The notes beneath the pieces were generated by a model. It was given only the letters and a program-made list of their open reading frames with translations, was not told where the DNA came from and did no database searches. From Macondimonas sp035325645 (lineage in GTDB: Bacteria; Pseudomonadota; Gammaproteobacteria; UBA5335), in contig DAOKZK010000006.1 in assembly GCA_035325645.1 (NCBI GenBank), positions 1 to 64,000 of the forward strand: a stretch of 64,000 nt of DNA. The letters are read 5' to 3'. Positions 1 through 8,215 of this stretch are shown one piece after another. The position numbers were made by a program, and so were the translations under genes. Numbering within the stretch: the first letter of the stretch is position 1; every line of letters begins with the position of its first letter.

Positions 1-2015
1 GTTTCTCCCGGCCGAAAAGCCGGGAGTGGATTGAAACCACCTGATGCCAGCCGCATTCCTGCACGGCGTCGGTTTCTCCCGGCCGAAAAGCCGGGAGTGG
101 ATTGAAACCGGCATCCAGAAAGTTTTGTCGCTGCCGGTCTTGGTTTCTCCCGGCCGAAAAGCCGGGAGTGGATTGAAACTCTACAACACCTTCAACCTGC
201 TCGGCTTCGACGCGTTTCTCCCGGCCGAAAAGCCGGGAGTGGATTGAAACATCTCGTCCCAGTAGCGATAGACCAGGAACGCGCGTTTCTCCCGGCCGAA
301 AAGCCGGGAGTGGATTGAAACTATAAGGACACTCGCGACAAGGCCATGAATCCCGGCGGTTTCTCCCGGCCGAAAAGCCGGGAGTGGATTGAAACTTTTC
401 ATGGGCTTCGCCTTGGCGCGTGGCGCGCAGGTTTCTCCCGGCCGAAAAGCCGGGAGTGGATTGAAACACCCGCGTCGACGCCACCGCCAATCAGGTCTCG
501 ATCGTTTCTCCCGGCCGAAAAGCCGGGAGTGGATTGAAACACGGTGAGCGCAACGCCGCCGGCGCCGCCGGCGCCGTTTCTCCCGGCCGAAAAGCCGGGA
601 GTGGATTGAAACCTCAGCAGGCCCGCCCGCGTGGTTGCGCCGACGAGCGTTTCTCCCGGCCGAAAAGCCGGGAGTGGATTGAAACACTGCGTCCGCGATA
701 CTTGATGGCCCACGCTCTGCGGGTTTCTCCCGGCCGAAAAGCCGGGAGTGGATTGAAACTTGCAGCGCCTGTCGCGCCGCTACGGCTATGCCTTGTTTCT
801 CCCGGCCGAAAAGCCGGGAGTGGATTGAAACATCGCGTCCGGCGGGATCTGCGCGCCGATCATGCGTTTCTCCCGGCCGAAAAGCCGGGAGTGGATTGAA
901 ACAAGGCAGACCTTGCCGCCGACGGAACGACGAGCGGTTTCTCCCGGCCGAAAAGCCGGGAGTGGATTGAAACGCGAGGGAAGAATCCATCGTCGTCGAG
1001 TTCGACGGTTTCTCCCGGCCGAAAAGCCGGGAGTGGATTGAAACACCTGCCCCGGCTGCGGAGTGCGGTTTCTGGCGGCGTTTCTCCCGGCCGAAAAGCC
1101 GGGAGTGGATTGAAACTTGACCTCCAGCATAGGGCAGCATCTGGCTCTGACGTGTTTCTCCCGGCCGAAAAGCCGGGAGTGGATTGAAACATATGATCAT
1201 CAACCTCACCCAGCACAACTCCACGTTTCTCCCGGCCGAAAAGCCGGGAGTGGATTGAAACGACCAGACGTAGTGGGCTGCGACGTGTGGCGCTTCGTTT
1301 CTCCCGGCCGAAAAGCCGGGAGTGGATTGAAACACGGGCCGCGCAAACAGGCGCAGAACGGCTCCAAGAGTTTCTCCCGGCCGAAAAGCCGGGAGTGGAT
1401 TGAAACAACATCCTTTTTTATGTACGTCGCTGCGCGCATCAGTTTCTCCCGGCCGAAAAGCCGGGAGTGGATTGAAACACGCCATGCGCTCTCATCGCCC
1501 ATCCGACATATGTTTCTCCCGGCCGAAAAGCCGGGAGTGGATTGAAACGCCGCCAGTCCGAAGCGAAGCATCTGCTCGCCTGAGTTTCTCCCGGCCGAAA
1601 AGCCGGGAGTGGATTGAAACCGGCGGAACGAGTACAGCGCCATGAGAACTCGCATCGTTTCTCCCGGCCGAAAAGCCGGGAGTGGATTGAAACCGCGGTG
1701 TCACAGTAGTGTCCACAATGTTGCTGACGTTTCTCCCGGCCGAAAAGCCGGGAGTGGATTGAAACTGAGGAGACAGACATGAGCGAGATTTACACCCCGG
1801 TTTCTCCCGGCCGAAAAGCCGGGAGTGGATTGAAACGAGGGAGTGCGGTAATGGGATTCACGATTGCGCGGTTTCTCCCGGCCGAAAAGCCGGGAGTGGA
1901 TTGAAACGATACCACGTCGGAGTCGATGACGCGGCTGTCAGACGTTTCTCCCGGCCGAAAAGCCGGGAGTGGATTGAAACCTGGGAATACGTCGACGTTG
2001 TTTCCAGGCGTCCAG

Positions 2016-2052
2016 GTTTCTCCCGGCTGAAAAGCCGGGAGTGGATTGAAAC
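2016..2052 (+). repeat. CRISPR repeat with one substitution
   Basis: This repeat reads GGCTGAAAAG where the others read GGCCGAAAAG, a C to T change at repeat position 13. The change falls in the first base of the hexaloop, so the 8-bp stem is intact. It lies near the old end of the array, where repeat decay is common. Confidence 0.9.
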
Positions 2053-2233
2053 GAGCAGGCGGCGCGCGGAGCCATCCGCCAAGAGGCCGTTTCTCCCGGC
2101 CGAAAAGCCGGGAGTGGATTGAAACTTGTCGGCAAGCTTGCCGCCGTAATAGAACGCCCGTTTCTCCCGGCCGAAAAGCCGGGAGTGGATTGAAACCTCA
2201 CGTCCGCGACTCCGGCATGCGCCCGCGCTGGTG

Positions 2234-2259
2234 GTTTCTCCCGGCCGAAAAGCCGGGAG
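2234..2259 (+). repeat. Degenerate terminal CRISPR repeat
   Basis: The first 26 nt match the consensus through GCCGGGAG. The final 11 nt (TGGATTGAAAC in the consensus) are replaced by unrelated sequence starting CGCATCTCGG. The stem-loop is kept but the 5'-tag portion is lost. This marks the trailer end of the array and supports the left-to-right orientation. Confidence 0.9.
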
Positions 2260-2397
2260 CGCATCTCGGGCGCAAGGTCAGCGCAATTCGCCACGCGTTC
2301 ATCGTCTGCGTCCAGGCCAGGCTTGTCGCAGTGGCACCAGTGGCTTGATTCCCTTAAGATTTGACCCCTCTCTTGCGCTCTGCCTGCGGTTTTTTCC

Positions 2398-4266
2398 ATG
2401 CATTACCCCGAATCTTTCGATGTCATCGTCGTCGGTGGCGGCCATGCCGGCACCGAGGCCGCGCTGGCGAGCGCGCGGCAGGGCTGCCGCACGCTGCTGC
2501 TCACCCACAATCTGGAAACCCTGGGGCAGATGAGCTGCAACCCGGCCATCGGCGGCATCGGCAAGGGCCATCTGGTGCGAGAGGTCGATGCGCTGGGCGG
2601 CTTGATGGCGCAGGCGGCGGACCACGCCGGCATCCAGTTCCGCACGCTCAATGCGCGCAAGGGGCCGGCGGTTCGGGCGACCCGTGCCCAGGCTGATCGG
2701 GCGCTCTATCGCGCGTTCGTGCGCCGCGCGCTGGAGCAGCAGCCCAACCTCACGCTGTTCCAGCAGGCCGTGGACGATCTCATCATCGAGCAGGGGCGGA
2801 TCTGCGGGGCCATCACCCAGATGGGGCTGCGCTTTCGCGCGCGCGCCGTCGTGCTGACGGCGGGGACCTTCCTGGCTGGCCGAATCCACATCGGCCTCGA
2901 ACAGCACGAGGGCGGCCGCGCCGGCGATCCGCCCGCCCGGACGCTGGCGGCCCGGCTGCGCGAGCTGCCGCTGCGCGTCGGTCGGCTCAAGACGGGCACG
3001 CCGCCGCGACTGGACGGCCGCACCATCGACTACGCGCGTCTGCAGCCGCAACCGGGGGATGATCCGCTGCCGGTGTTTTCCTTCCTGGGCCACGCGGCGC
3101 AGCATCCGCCCCAGGTGCTCTGCCATATCACACACACCAACGAGCGCACCCACGACATCATCCGCGCGGGCCTCGACCGCTCGCCCATGTATACGGGCGT
3201 GATCGAGGGCATTGGTCCGCGCTATTGCCCGTCGGTCGAGGACAAGATCACCCGCTTCGCCGACAAGACCGCGCATCAGGTCTTTCTGGAGCCGGAGGGC
3301 CTGAACACCTCGGAGGTCTATCCCAACGGCATCTCGACCAGTCTGCCCTTCGACGTGCAGTACGCACTGGTGCGCTCCATGGCCGGGCTGGAAAACGCAC
3401 ACATTCTGCGGCCGGGCTATGCCATCGAATACGATTTCTTCGATCCGCGCGATCTGTGGCCGTCCCTGGAGTCGCGCCATCTGCCGGGGCTGTTCCTGGC
3501 CGGGCAGATCAATGGCACAACGGGCTACGAAGAAGCGGCCGCGCAGGGGCTGATTGCCGGGCTCAACGCCGCCCGGCAGGCGCGCGGGCTCCCGCCATGG
3601 ACGCCGCGCCGGGACGAGGCCTATGTCGGGGTGCTCATCGATGATCTCATCACCCGCGGCACGGCCGAGCCTTATCGCATGTTCACCAGCCGCGCCGAAT
3701 ACCGGCTGCTGCTGCGCGAGGACAACGCGGATCTACGCCTCACCCCCATCGGGCGTGAACTGGGGCTGGTGGACGATACGCGCTGGGCGGCGTTCGAGCG
3801 CAAGCAGACGGCGATCGCGAATGAACAGGAGCGTCTCCGGCGGACCTTTCTGCGCCCTGGCGATGCCGCCGCTGCGGCGCTCGAAACCCTGCTCGGCGCA
3901 CCGATCGAGCGCGAGCAGCGGGCGCTCGACCTGTTGCGCCGGCCGGAAGTGGATTACGGCGCACTGGCCGCGATCATCGGCAATCCGGTTGCGGACCCGG
4001 CCGTGGCCGAACAGGTCGAGGTGCAGGCGAAATACGCCGGCTACATCGAGCGCCAAACGCGCGACATCGAGCGCCAGCGCGTCCATGAGGAAACCCCCTT
4101 GCCGGCCACCTTCGATTACGGACGGGTCGCCGGGCTGTCGCATGAGGTGCGCCAGAAGCTGGAAGCCGGCCGGCCGGCCACGCTGGGTCAGGCCGCGCGC
4201 CTGCCGGGCATCACACCCGCGGCCATTTCGCTCTTGCTCATCCACCTGAGGCGCAGCGCCGCATGA
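2398..4266 (+). CDS. mnmG: tRNA uridine-34 5-carboxymethylaminomethyl synthesis enzyme MnmG
   Basis: FAD-binding subunit that with MnmE installs the (carboxymethyl)aminomethyl group on C5 of wobble uridine 34. The 622-residue protein has the family's usual length. It opens with a Rossmann FAD motif (VIVVGGGHAGTEAA, about residues 9-22) followed by CNPAIGGIGKGHLVREVDAL, a MnmG signature. In many proteobacteria mnmG is followed by rsmG-parA-parB; here the next gene is a peptide-binding lipoprotein whose ATG overlaps the mnmG stop by 4 nt (ATGA). The CRISPR trailer ends about 140 nt upstream. I see no convincing promoter in that gap. Confidence 0.97.
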   Translation: MHYPESFDVIVVGGGHAGTEAALASARQGCRTLLLTHNLETLGQMSCNPAIGGIGKGHLVREVDALGGLMAQAADHAGIQFRTLNARKGPAVRATRAQADRALYRAFVRRALEQQPNLTLFQQAVDDLIIEQGRICGAITQMGLRFRARAVVLTAGTFLAGRIHIGLEQHEGGRAGDPPARTLAARLRELPLRVGRLKTGTPPRLDGRTIDYARLQPQPGDDPLPVFSFLGHAAQHPPQVLCHITHTNERTHDIIRAGLDRSPMYTGVIEGIGPRYCPSVEDKITRFADKTAHQVFLEPEGLNTSEVYPNGISTSLPFDVQYALVRSMAGLENAHILRPGYAIEYDFFDPRDLWPSLESRHLPGLFLAGQINGTTGYEEAAAQGLIAGLNAARQARGLPPWTPRRDEAYVGVLIDDLITRGTAEPYRMFTSRAEYRLLLREDNADLRLTPIGRELGLVDDTRWAAFERKQTAIANEQERLRRTFLRPGDAAAAALETLLGAPIEREQRALDLLRRPEVDYGALAAIIGNPVADPAVAEQVEVQAKYAGYIERQTRDIERQRVHEETPLPATFDYGRVAGLSHEVRQKLEAGRPATLGQAARLPGITPAAISLLLIHLRRSAA

Positions 4267-5909
4267 AATTCGTGACGGTTCGGGGTCTGTCGATGCTGGC
4301 TGCAGGGATCCTGAGCCTGCTCACGCTGGCCAGCTGTTCGGATTCGGCGGATAACCCCTCCGCGCGTCAGAGTCCCTCGATCGAGAACGGGCTCACGGTG
4401 CTGCGCAAGGCCAACGGCACCGAACCGCAGACCCTCGATCCGCATCGCGCCGAGGATGTGTCATCGGCCAACATTCTGCGCGACCTCTATGAAGGGCTGG
4501 TGCTGACGGGCGCCGAGGGGCCACGGCCGGGCGTGGCGGAGCGCTGGGAGATCAGTCCTGATGGGCTGCGCTATGTGTTTCATCTGCGCCCGACCGCACG
4601 CTGGTCCAACGGTGATCCGGTGGTGGCGGGGGATTTCGTCGCCGGCATGCGCCGCACGGTCGATCCGGCGACCGGTTCGAACTACGGCATGATTCTCGCG
4701 CCTATTGCCCAGGCCGAGGCCATTCTGGCCGGGCAGGCCAAACCTGAGACGCTGGGCGTACATGCAATCGATGATCACACGCTGGAAATCCGGCTGAAGG
4801 CGCCCACGCCGTATTTCCTGAGCCTGCTCACTCATTCGACCACCTATCCCATCCATCGCCCCTCGCTGGCCGAGCATGGCGAGCGCTTCACGCGGCCGGG
4901 CAATCTGGTGACGAACGGCGCCTATCAGCTCACTGAGGCGGTGGTGCAATCTCACATCACCCTGAGCCGCAATCCGCATTACTGGGACAATGCCCATACC
5001 CGCATCGACAAGGTGCGCTATTCGGCCATTGAGGATGCCTCCAGCGAGTTCAAGCGCTACCGCGCCGGCGAGGTGGACTGGGGCAGCGTGCCGACGGCCG
5101 ATTTCGCCTGGGCCAAGGCCAATCTGGGCGAGGAGTTGCACATTCATCCCTATCTCGGGGTGTATTACTACGGTTTGAACCTCACCCGCGCGCCGTTCAA
5201 GGATGCGCCGGCATTGCGGCGGGCACTCAGTCTGGCCGTCGATCGGGAAATCCTGACCGAAAAGATCACCCGCGGCGGGGAAATTCCGGCTTACGGCTGG
5301 GTTCCGCCCGGCCTGCCGGGCTATGAACAGGCGACGCCGGATCACGCGCACTGGACCCGTGAAGCCCGTTTCGCCGAGGCAAAACGGCTCTATGCCGAGG
5401 CAGGGTATTCGCCAGAGCGTCCGTTGCGTGTCGAGATCCGCTACAACACCCAGGAGGACAACCGCAAGATCGCGGTGGCCGTCGCGCAGATGTGGAAGCA
5501 GGTGTTGGGTGTGGAGACGACACTGTTCAACGAGGAATGGAAGGTCTTTCTGCAGAACCGCAAGCAGAAACAGGTCACGCAGGTGTTTCGCAGTGGTTGG
5601 ATCGGGGACTACGCCGATCCTTATACCTTCCTCGAACTGCTGCATTCCCAGCACGGCATCAACGATTCGGGCTACGCCAATCCGGCCTATGACGCCTTGC
5701 TCGCCCGCATCAGCGCCCTGCCCGGCGGCGCCGAGCGCGATGCTCTGATGCATGAGGCCGAAACCATGATGCTTGCCGACGACCCGGTGATGCCGCTGTT
5801 TTTCTACGTCAGCAAGACACTGATCAAGCCTTGGGTGAAGGGCTATCGGCCCAACATCATGAACCAGCACTACACCAAGGACCTGTGGATCGAGCCGGCC
5901 GGCGGCTGA
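4263..5909 (+). CDS. Peptide ABC transporter substrate-binding lipoprotein (OppA-like, SBP_bac_5)
   Basis: 548 residues. The N-terminus is a lipoprotein signal with lipobox LASC (Cys25), so the mature protein should be a periplasmic lipoprotein. The body is a family 5 extracellular solute-binding protein of the OppA/MppA type: after LRKANGTEPQTLDPHRAED come the RPTARWSNGDPV region and the C-terminal DLWIEPAGG end. No permease or ATPase gene is adjacent, so it may supply a transporter encoded elsewhere or bind murein peptides as MppA does. The start overlaps the mnmG stop as ATGA, which implies translational coupling. Ligand unknown. Confidence 0.88.
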   Translation: MKFVTVRGLSMLAAGILSLLTLASCSDSADNPSARQSPSIENGLTVLRKANGTEPQTLDPHRAEDVSSANILRDLYEGLVLTGAEGPRPGVAERWEISPDGLRYVFHLRPTARWSNGDPVVAGDFVAGMRRTVDPATGSNYGMILAPIAQAEAILAGQAKPETLGVHAIDDHTLEIRLKAPTPYFLSLLTHSTTYPIHRPSLAEHGERFTRPGNLVTNGAYQLTEAVVQSHITLSRNPHYWDNAHTRIDKVRYSAIEDASSEFKRYRAGEVDWGSVPTADFAWAKANLGEELHIHPYLGVYYYGLNLTRAPFKDAPALRRALSLAVDREILTEKITRGGEIPAYGWVPPGLPGYEQATPDHAHWTREARFAEAKRLYAEAGYSPERPLRVEIRYNTQEDNRKIAVAVAQMWKQVLGVETTLFNEEWKVFLQNRKQKQVTQVFRSGWIGDYADPYTFLELLHSQHGINDSGYANPAYDALLARISALPGGAERDALMHEAETMMLADDPVMPLFFYVSKTLIKPWVKGYRPNIMNQHYTKDLWIEPAGG

Positions 5910-5932
5910 CCGATGCGCGGGCGGCCAGCGCC

Positions 5933-5960
5933 TTGCGAAAAAGCGCCAAATCGTGATAAA
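5933..5960 (+). promoter_or_regulatory. Candidate sigma-70 promoter for rpmB-rpmG
   Basis: TTGCGA and GATAAA are separated by 16 nt, about 80 nt upstream of the rpmB start and just after the stop of the peptide-binding protein. The match is moderate, but the location fits a separate ribosomal-protein promoter. Confidence 0.4.
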
Positions 5961-6038
5961 AAGCTCCCCTTCTTTTCAACGCGCCCGCGGCCGTCGGTTC
6001 GGCGCGCACCGTTTCGACCCGATTGAGGATTCGACCCC

Positions 6039-6275
6039 ATGTCCCGAGTTTGCCAGGTTACCGGGAAGCGCCCGATCACCGGGAACAACGTGTCCCATGC
6101 CAACAACAAGACCAAGCGTCGGTTTTTGCCCAATCTGCACGAGCAGCGCTTCTGGGTGGACTCCGAGCGGCGTTTCGTGCGGCTGCGTGTCTCCACCAAG
6201 GGCATCCGTATCATCGACAAACTGGGTATCGACGCGGTTCTGGCCGACATGCGCAAGCGCGGCGAACAGGTCTGA
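6039..6275 (+). CDS. rpmB: 50S ribosomal protein L28
   Basis: 78-residue large-subunit protein beginning MSRVCQVTGKRPITGNNVSH, the typical L28 start. It has a single cysteine, so it is the zinc-independent form. The GAGG of GAGGATTCGACCCC lies 10 nt upstream of the ATG. It pairs with rpmG 11 nt downstream, the standard rpmB-rpmG arrangement, and the pair precedes mutM as in many gammaproteobacteria. Confidence 0.97.
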   Translation: MSRVCQVTGKRPITGNNVSHANNKTKRRFLPNLHEQRFWVDSERRFVRLRVSTKGIRIIDKLGIDAVLADMRKRGEQV

Positions 6276-6286
6276 GGGGCTGAATC

Positions 6287-6442
6287 ATGCGTGACAAGAT
6301 CAAACTGGTTTCGACGGCAGGCACCGGCCACTTCTACACCACGACCAAGAACAAGCGCACCAAGCCGGAAAAGATGGAGATCAAGAAGTTCGATCCCGTC
6401 GTACGGCAGCACGTCATGTACAAGGAAGCCAAGATCAAGTAA
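6287..6442 (+). CDS. rpmG: 50S ribosomal protein L33
   Basis: 51-residue protein starting MRDKIKLVSTAGTGHFYTTT and ending YKEAKIK. It is basic, lacks cysteines and so is the zinc-independent type of L33. It follows rpmB by 11 nt with the RBS-like GAGGGGCTGA before the ATG. An intrinsic terminator follows about 45 nt after the stop. The gene is short enough to be missed by length-filtered ORF calling. Confidence 0.96.
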   Translation: MRDKIKLVSTAGTGHFYTTTKNKRTKPEKMEIKKFDPVVRQHVMYKEAKIK

Positions 6443-6487
6443 GGGCTGCTCCGGTTGCCTTTGCGGAACATCTGGGTTCCTGACTGA

Positions 6488-6512
6488 AAAGCCCGCGTGA
6501 AGCGGGCTTTTT
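6488..6512 (+). terminator. Rho-independent terminator after rpmG
   Basis: Perfect 9-bp stem AAAGCCCGC / GCGGGCTTT with loop GTGAA, running into a short T-run. It ends the rpmB-rpmG transcript just before mutM. Confidence 0.85.
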
Positions 6513-6530
6513 CGATGCGGAACAGGCTGC

Positions 6531-7346
6531 ATGCCCGAGTTGCCAGAAGTCGAGACCACGCGCCGGGGTATTGCGCCTGGCATCACCGGGCGTCGTGTGC
6601 TTGCCATGGACGTTCGGCAATGGAACCTGCGGTGGCCGATCCCGGCCGAGTTGCCGGAGCAGGTGACAGGGCAGGTCGTCCTGGGCATCGATCGGCGCGG
6701 GAAGTATCTTCTGATGCGGTTCGAACCGGGCACGATGCTGGTCCACCTGGGCATGTCCGGCAGCCTGCGCCTGACCGACGCCGCCGAGCCGGCGCGCCGC
6801 CATGATCACGTGATCTGGCAACTCGACAACGGCCTCAGCCTGCGTCTGCACGATCCGCGGCGCTTCGGGTCGGTGCTGTGGACCGACGAACCCGCCGAGC
6901 AGCATCCATTGCTGCGCGATCTGGGGCCAGAACCCTTGTCGGCGGCATTCAGCGCAGCATATCTCAAGCACCTCACGGCCCATCGGCGCGCGGCCATCAA
7001 GACCACCCTGATGGACGCCCGGGTCGTCGTTGGGGTGGGCAACATCTACGCCAGCGAAGCCTTGTTCCTGGCCGGCATTCATCCGGCGCGCGCCAGCGGA
7101 CGCATCGCCCTGTCGCGCTATGGGCAACTGGTGAGCGCGGTGCGGCAGGTGCTGGAAGAGGCGATCGCCGCCGGCGGCACGACCCTGCGCGACTTTGTCG
7201 GTGGCGATGGCCGGCCGGGGTATTTTGCGCAGCAGCTCCGGGTATATGGCCGGACATCGCAGCCTTGTCGTATGTGCGCCGCGCCCATTCGGCACCAGCG
7301 CCAAGGGCAGCGTTCCAGCTATTTCTGTCCGGCATGCCAGAAGTGA
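6531..7346 (+). CDS. mutM: Formamidopyrimidine-DNA glycosylase (Fpg)
   Basis: Bifunctional base-excision repair glycosylase/AP lyase that removes 8-oxoguanine and formamidopyrimidines. It starts MPELPEVETTRRG: Pro2 (after Met removal the catalytic N-terminal proline) and Glu3 are present. The RRGKYLL segment holds the conserved lysine. The C-terminus carries the zinc finger CRMC...CPAC (about residues 245-268). The length of 271 aa is normal. It lies just downstream of the rpmG terminator, so it may have its own promoter or depend on read-through. Confidence 0.96.
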   Translation: MPELPEVETTRRGIAPGITGRRVLAMDVRQWNLRWPIPAELPEQVTGQVVLGIDRRGKYLLMRFEPGTMLVHLGMSGSLRLTDAAEPARRHDHVIWQLDNGLSLRLHDPRRFGSVLWTDEPAEQHPLLRDLGPEPLSAAFSAAYLKHLTAHRRAAIKTTLMDARVVVGVGNIYASEALFLAGIHPARASGRIALSRYGQLVSAVRQVLEEAIAAGGTTLRDFVGGDGRPGYFAQQLRVYGRTSQPCRMCAAPIRHQRQGQRSSYFCPACQK

Positions 7347-7374
7347 ACGATGCGCCGGTGCTTGAAGGCGCGCG

Positions 7375-7403
7375 TTGATCCCCGTCCGCTGTTGCGGTAG
7401 CAT
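7375..7403 (+). promoter_or_regulatory. Candidate sigma-70 promoter of the rpsF operon
   Basis: TTGATC and TAGCAT with 17-nt spacing, about 80 nt upstream of the rpsF start. Each hexamer matches the consensus at 4 of 6 positions. It would give a structured leader of roughly 75 nt. Confidence 0.5.
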
Positions 7404-7416
7404 TCTCCCTCTTTTG

Positions 7417-7484
7417 TCGCCGGAATCGGCGATTCTCCTTGCCTCACCGACCGATCGGGAGGCTTTCATCCGTAAGGAGCGTCC
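7417..7484 (+). promoter_or_regulatory. Structured rpsF leader, candidate S6:S18 autoregulatory site
   Basis: Two hairpins precede rpsF. The first is TCGCCG-GAAT-CGGCGA. The second has outer stem GCCTC/GAGGC, an unpaired A, inner stem CCG/CGG and loop ACCGAT; a CCG-containing bulge pairing is also possible. The S6:S18 protein complex is known to bind a bulged stem with a conserved CCG in rpsF leaders of many bacteria. The position and the CCG elements fit, but I could not score a covariance model. The RBS AAGGAG lies 5 nt before the ATG. Confidence 0.45.
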
Positions 7485-7904
7485 ATGCGTCACTATGAAA
7501 TCGTGTTTTTGGTTCACCCCGATCAGAGCGATCAGGTGCCCGCCATGTGCGAGCGCTACCGTTCAGTGATCGAGGCGGACGGCGGTCGGATCCACCGACT
7601 GGAAGACTGGGGTCGGCGCCAGCTCGCCTATCCGATCGAGAAGGTCTACAAGGCCCATTACGTCCTCATGAATGTCGAGTGCAGCCAAGCCGCGCTTGGA
7701 GAACTCAAGAGCGCATTTCGGTTCAACGATGCGGTCCTGCGCAACCTGATCATGACCCGGCCCGGCGCCGATACCGGCCCTTCGCCTCTGCTCAAGTCGC
7801 GCGATGAAGAGCGCAGCGACGAAGGGCGTTCGCGCGGTCCGGTTCGGGAGACCGCCGTCGTGGAAGGGGATGATGACGAGGACGATGAAGGCGCGAACGA
7901 CTGA
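7485..7904 (+). CDS. rpsF: 30S ribosomal protein S6
   Basis: 139 residues starting MRHYEIVFLVHPDQSDQ, the S6 fold, with the conserved EDWGRRQLAYPIEK segment. The body ends near residue 100. The tail is long, charged and ends in acidic residues (EGDDDEDDEGAND), the region that in E. coli is glutamylated by RimK. It heads rpsF-rpsR-DUF2232-rplI. Confidence 0.97.
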   Translation: MRHYEIVFLVHPDQSDQVPAMCERYRSVIEADGGRIHRLEDWGRRQLAYPIEKVYKAHYVLMNVECSQAALGELKSAFRFNDAVLRNLIMTRPGADTGPSPLLKSRDEERSDEGRSRGPVRETAVVEGDDDEDDEGAND

Positions 7905-7969
7905 GGTTCGCCCAAAGTGCGAGGCCACCCGTCCGGCCCTCGCTCGCCGACCGTTTCGAGGAGAGATTC

Positions 7970-8194
7970 ATGTCACGTAATTTTCGTCGACGCAAGTACT
8001 GCAAATTCACTGCCGAAGGCATCACCGAGATCGACTACAAGGATCTCGTGACGCTCAAGGCGTACATCGCGGAGACCGGCAAGATCGTGCCGAGCCGCAT
8101 TACCGGGACCAGCGCCCGCTACCAGCGGCAATTGGCCAAGGCCGTGAAGCGCGCACGATTCCTGGCGCTGCTGCCTTATACCGACCAGCACTGA
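7970..8194 (+). CDS. rpsR: 30S ribosomal protein S18
   Basis: 74-residue small-subunit protein with RRRKYCKF near the N-terminus and the DYKDLVTLKAYI and PSRITGTSARYQRQL segments of S18. It binds S6 on the platform of the 30S subunit. An AGGAGAG Shine-Dalgarno lies just upstream. Second gene of the rpsF operon. Confidence 0.97.
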   Translation: MSRNFRRRKYCKFTAEGITEIDYKDLVTLKAYIAETGKIVPSRITGTSARYQRQLAKAVKRARFLALLPYTDQH

Positions 8195-8215
8195 GCGCAC
8201 CGCCGGGGAAGGCGC

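Larger units (their letters stand above)
1..2259 (+). CRISPR. CRISPR array, 32 repeats, leader-distal part
   Basis: Direct repeats of 37 nt begin at 1, 72, 143, 214, 285, 359, 431, 504, 576, 649, 723, 795, 866, 937, 1008, 1080, 1154, 1225, 1297, 1370, 1442, 1512, 1584, 1657, 1729, 1800, 1871, 1944, 2016, 2089, 2160 and 2234, separated by 31 unrelated spacers of 33-37 nt. The repeat starts GTTTCTCCCGG and ends GTGGATTGAAAC. Inside it CTCCCGGC (repeat positions 5-12) pairs with GCCGGGAG (19-26) across a CGAAAA loop. The ATTGAAAC end is the usual 8-nt crRNA 5' tag, so transcription is inferred left to right. The last repeat is degenerate at its 3' end, as expected of the leader-distal end; the leader and more repeats probably lie left of base 1. 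No cas gene is in the window. The 3' end resembles type I-C repeats, but I-C repeats are usually 32 nt and type III repeats can share this end, so I do not assign a type. Confidence 0.98.

Noticed and set aside
1069..1079. GTTTCTGGCGG just before repeat 16, resembling a repeat start
   Set aside because: Only the first six bases match and the full repeat starts at 1080; it belongs to spacer 15.
181..1485. A 434-codon open frame and several shorter ones on both strands across the CRISPR region
   Set aside because: They are translations of the CRISPR repeat in three frames (VSIHSRLFGREK, FNPLPAFRPGET, FQSTPGFSAGRN) and have no coding meaning.
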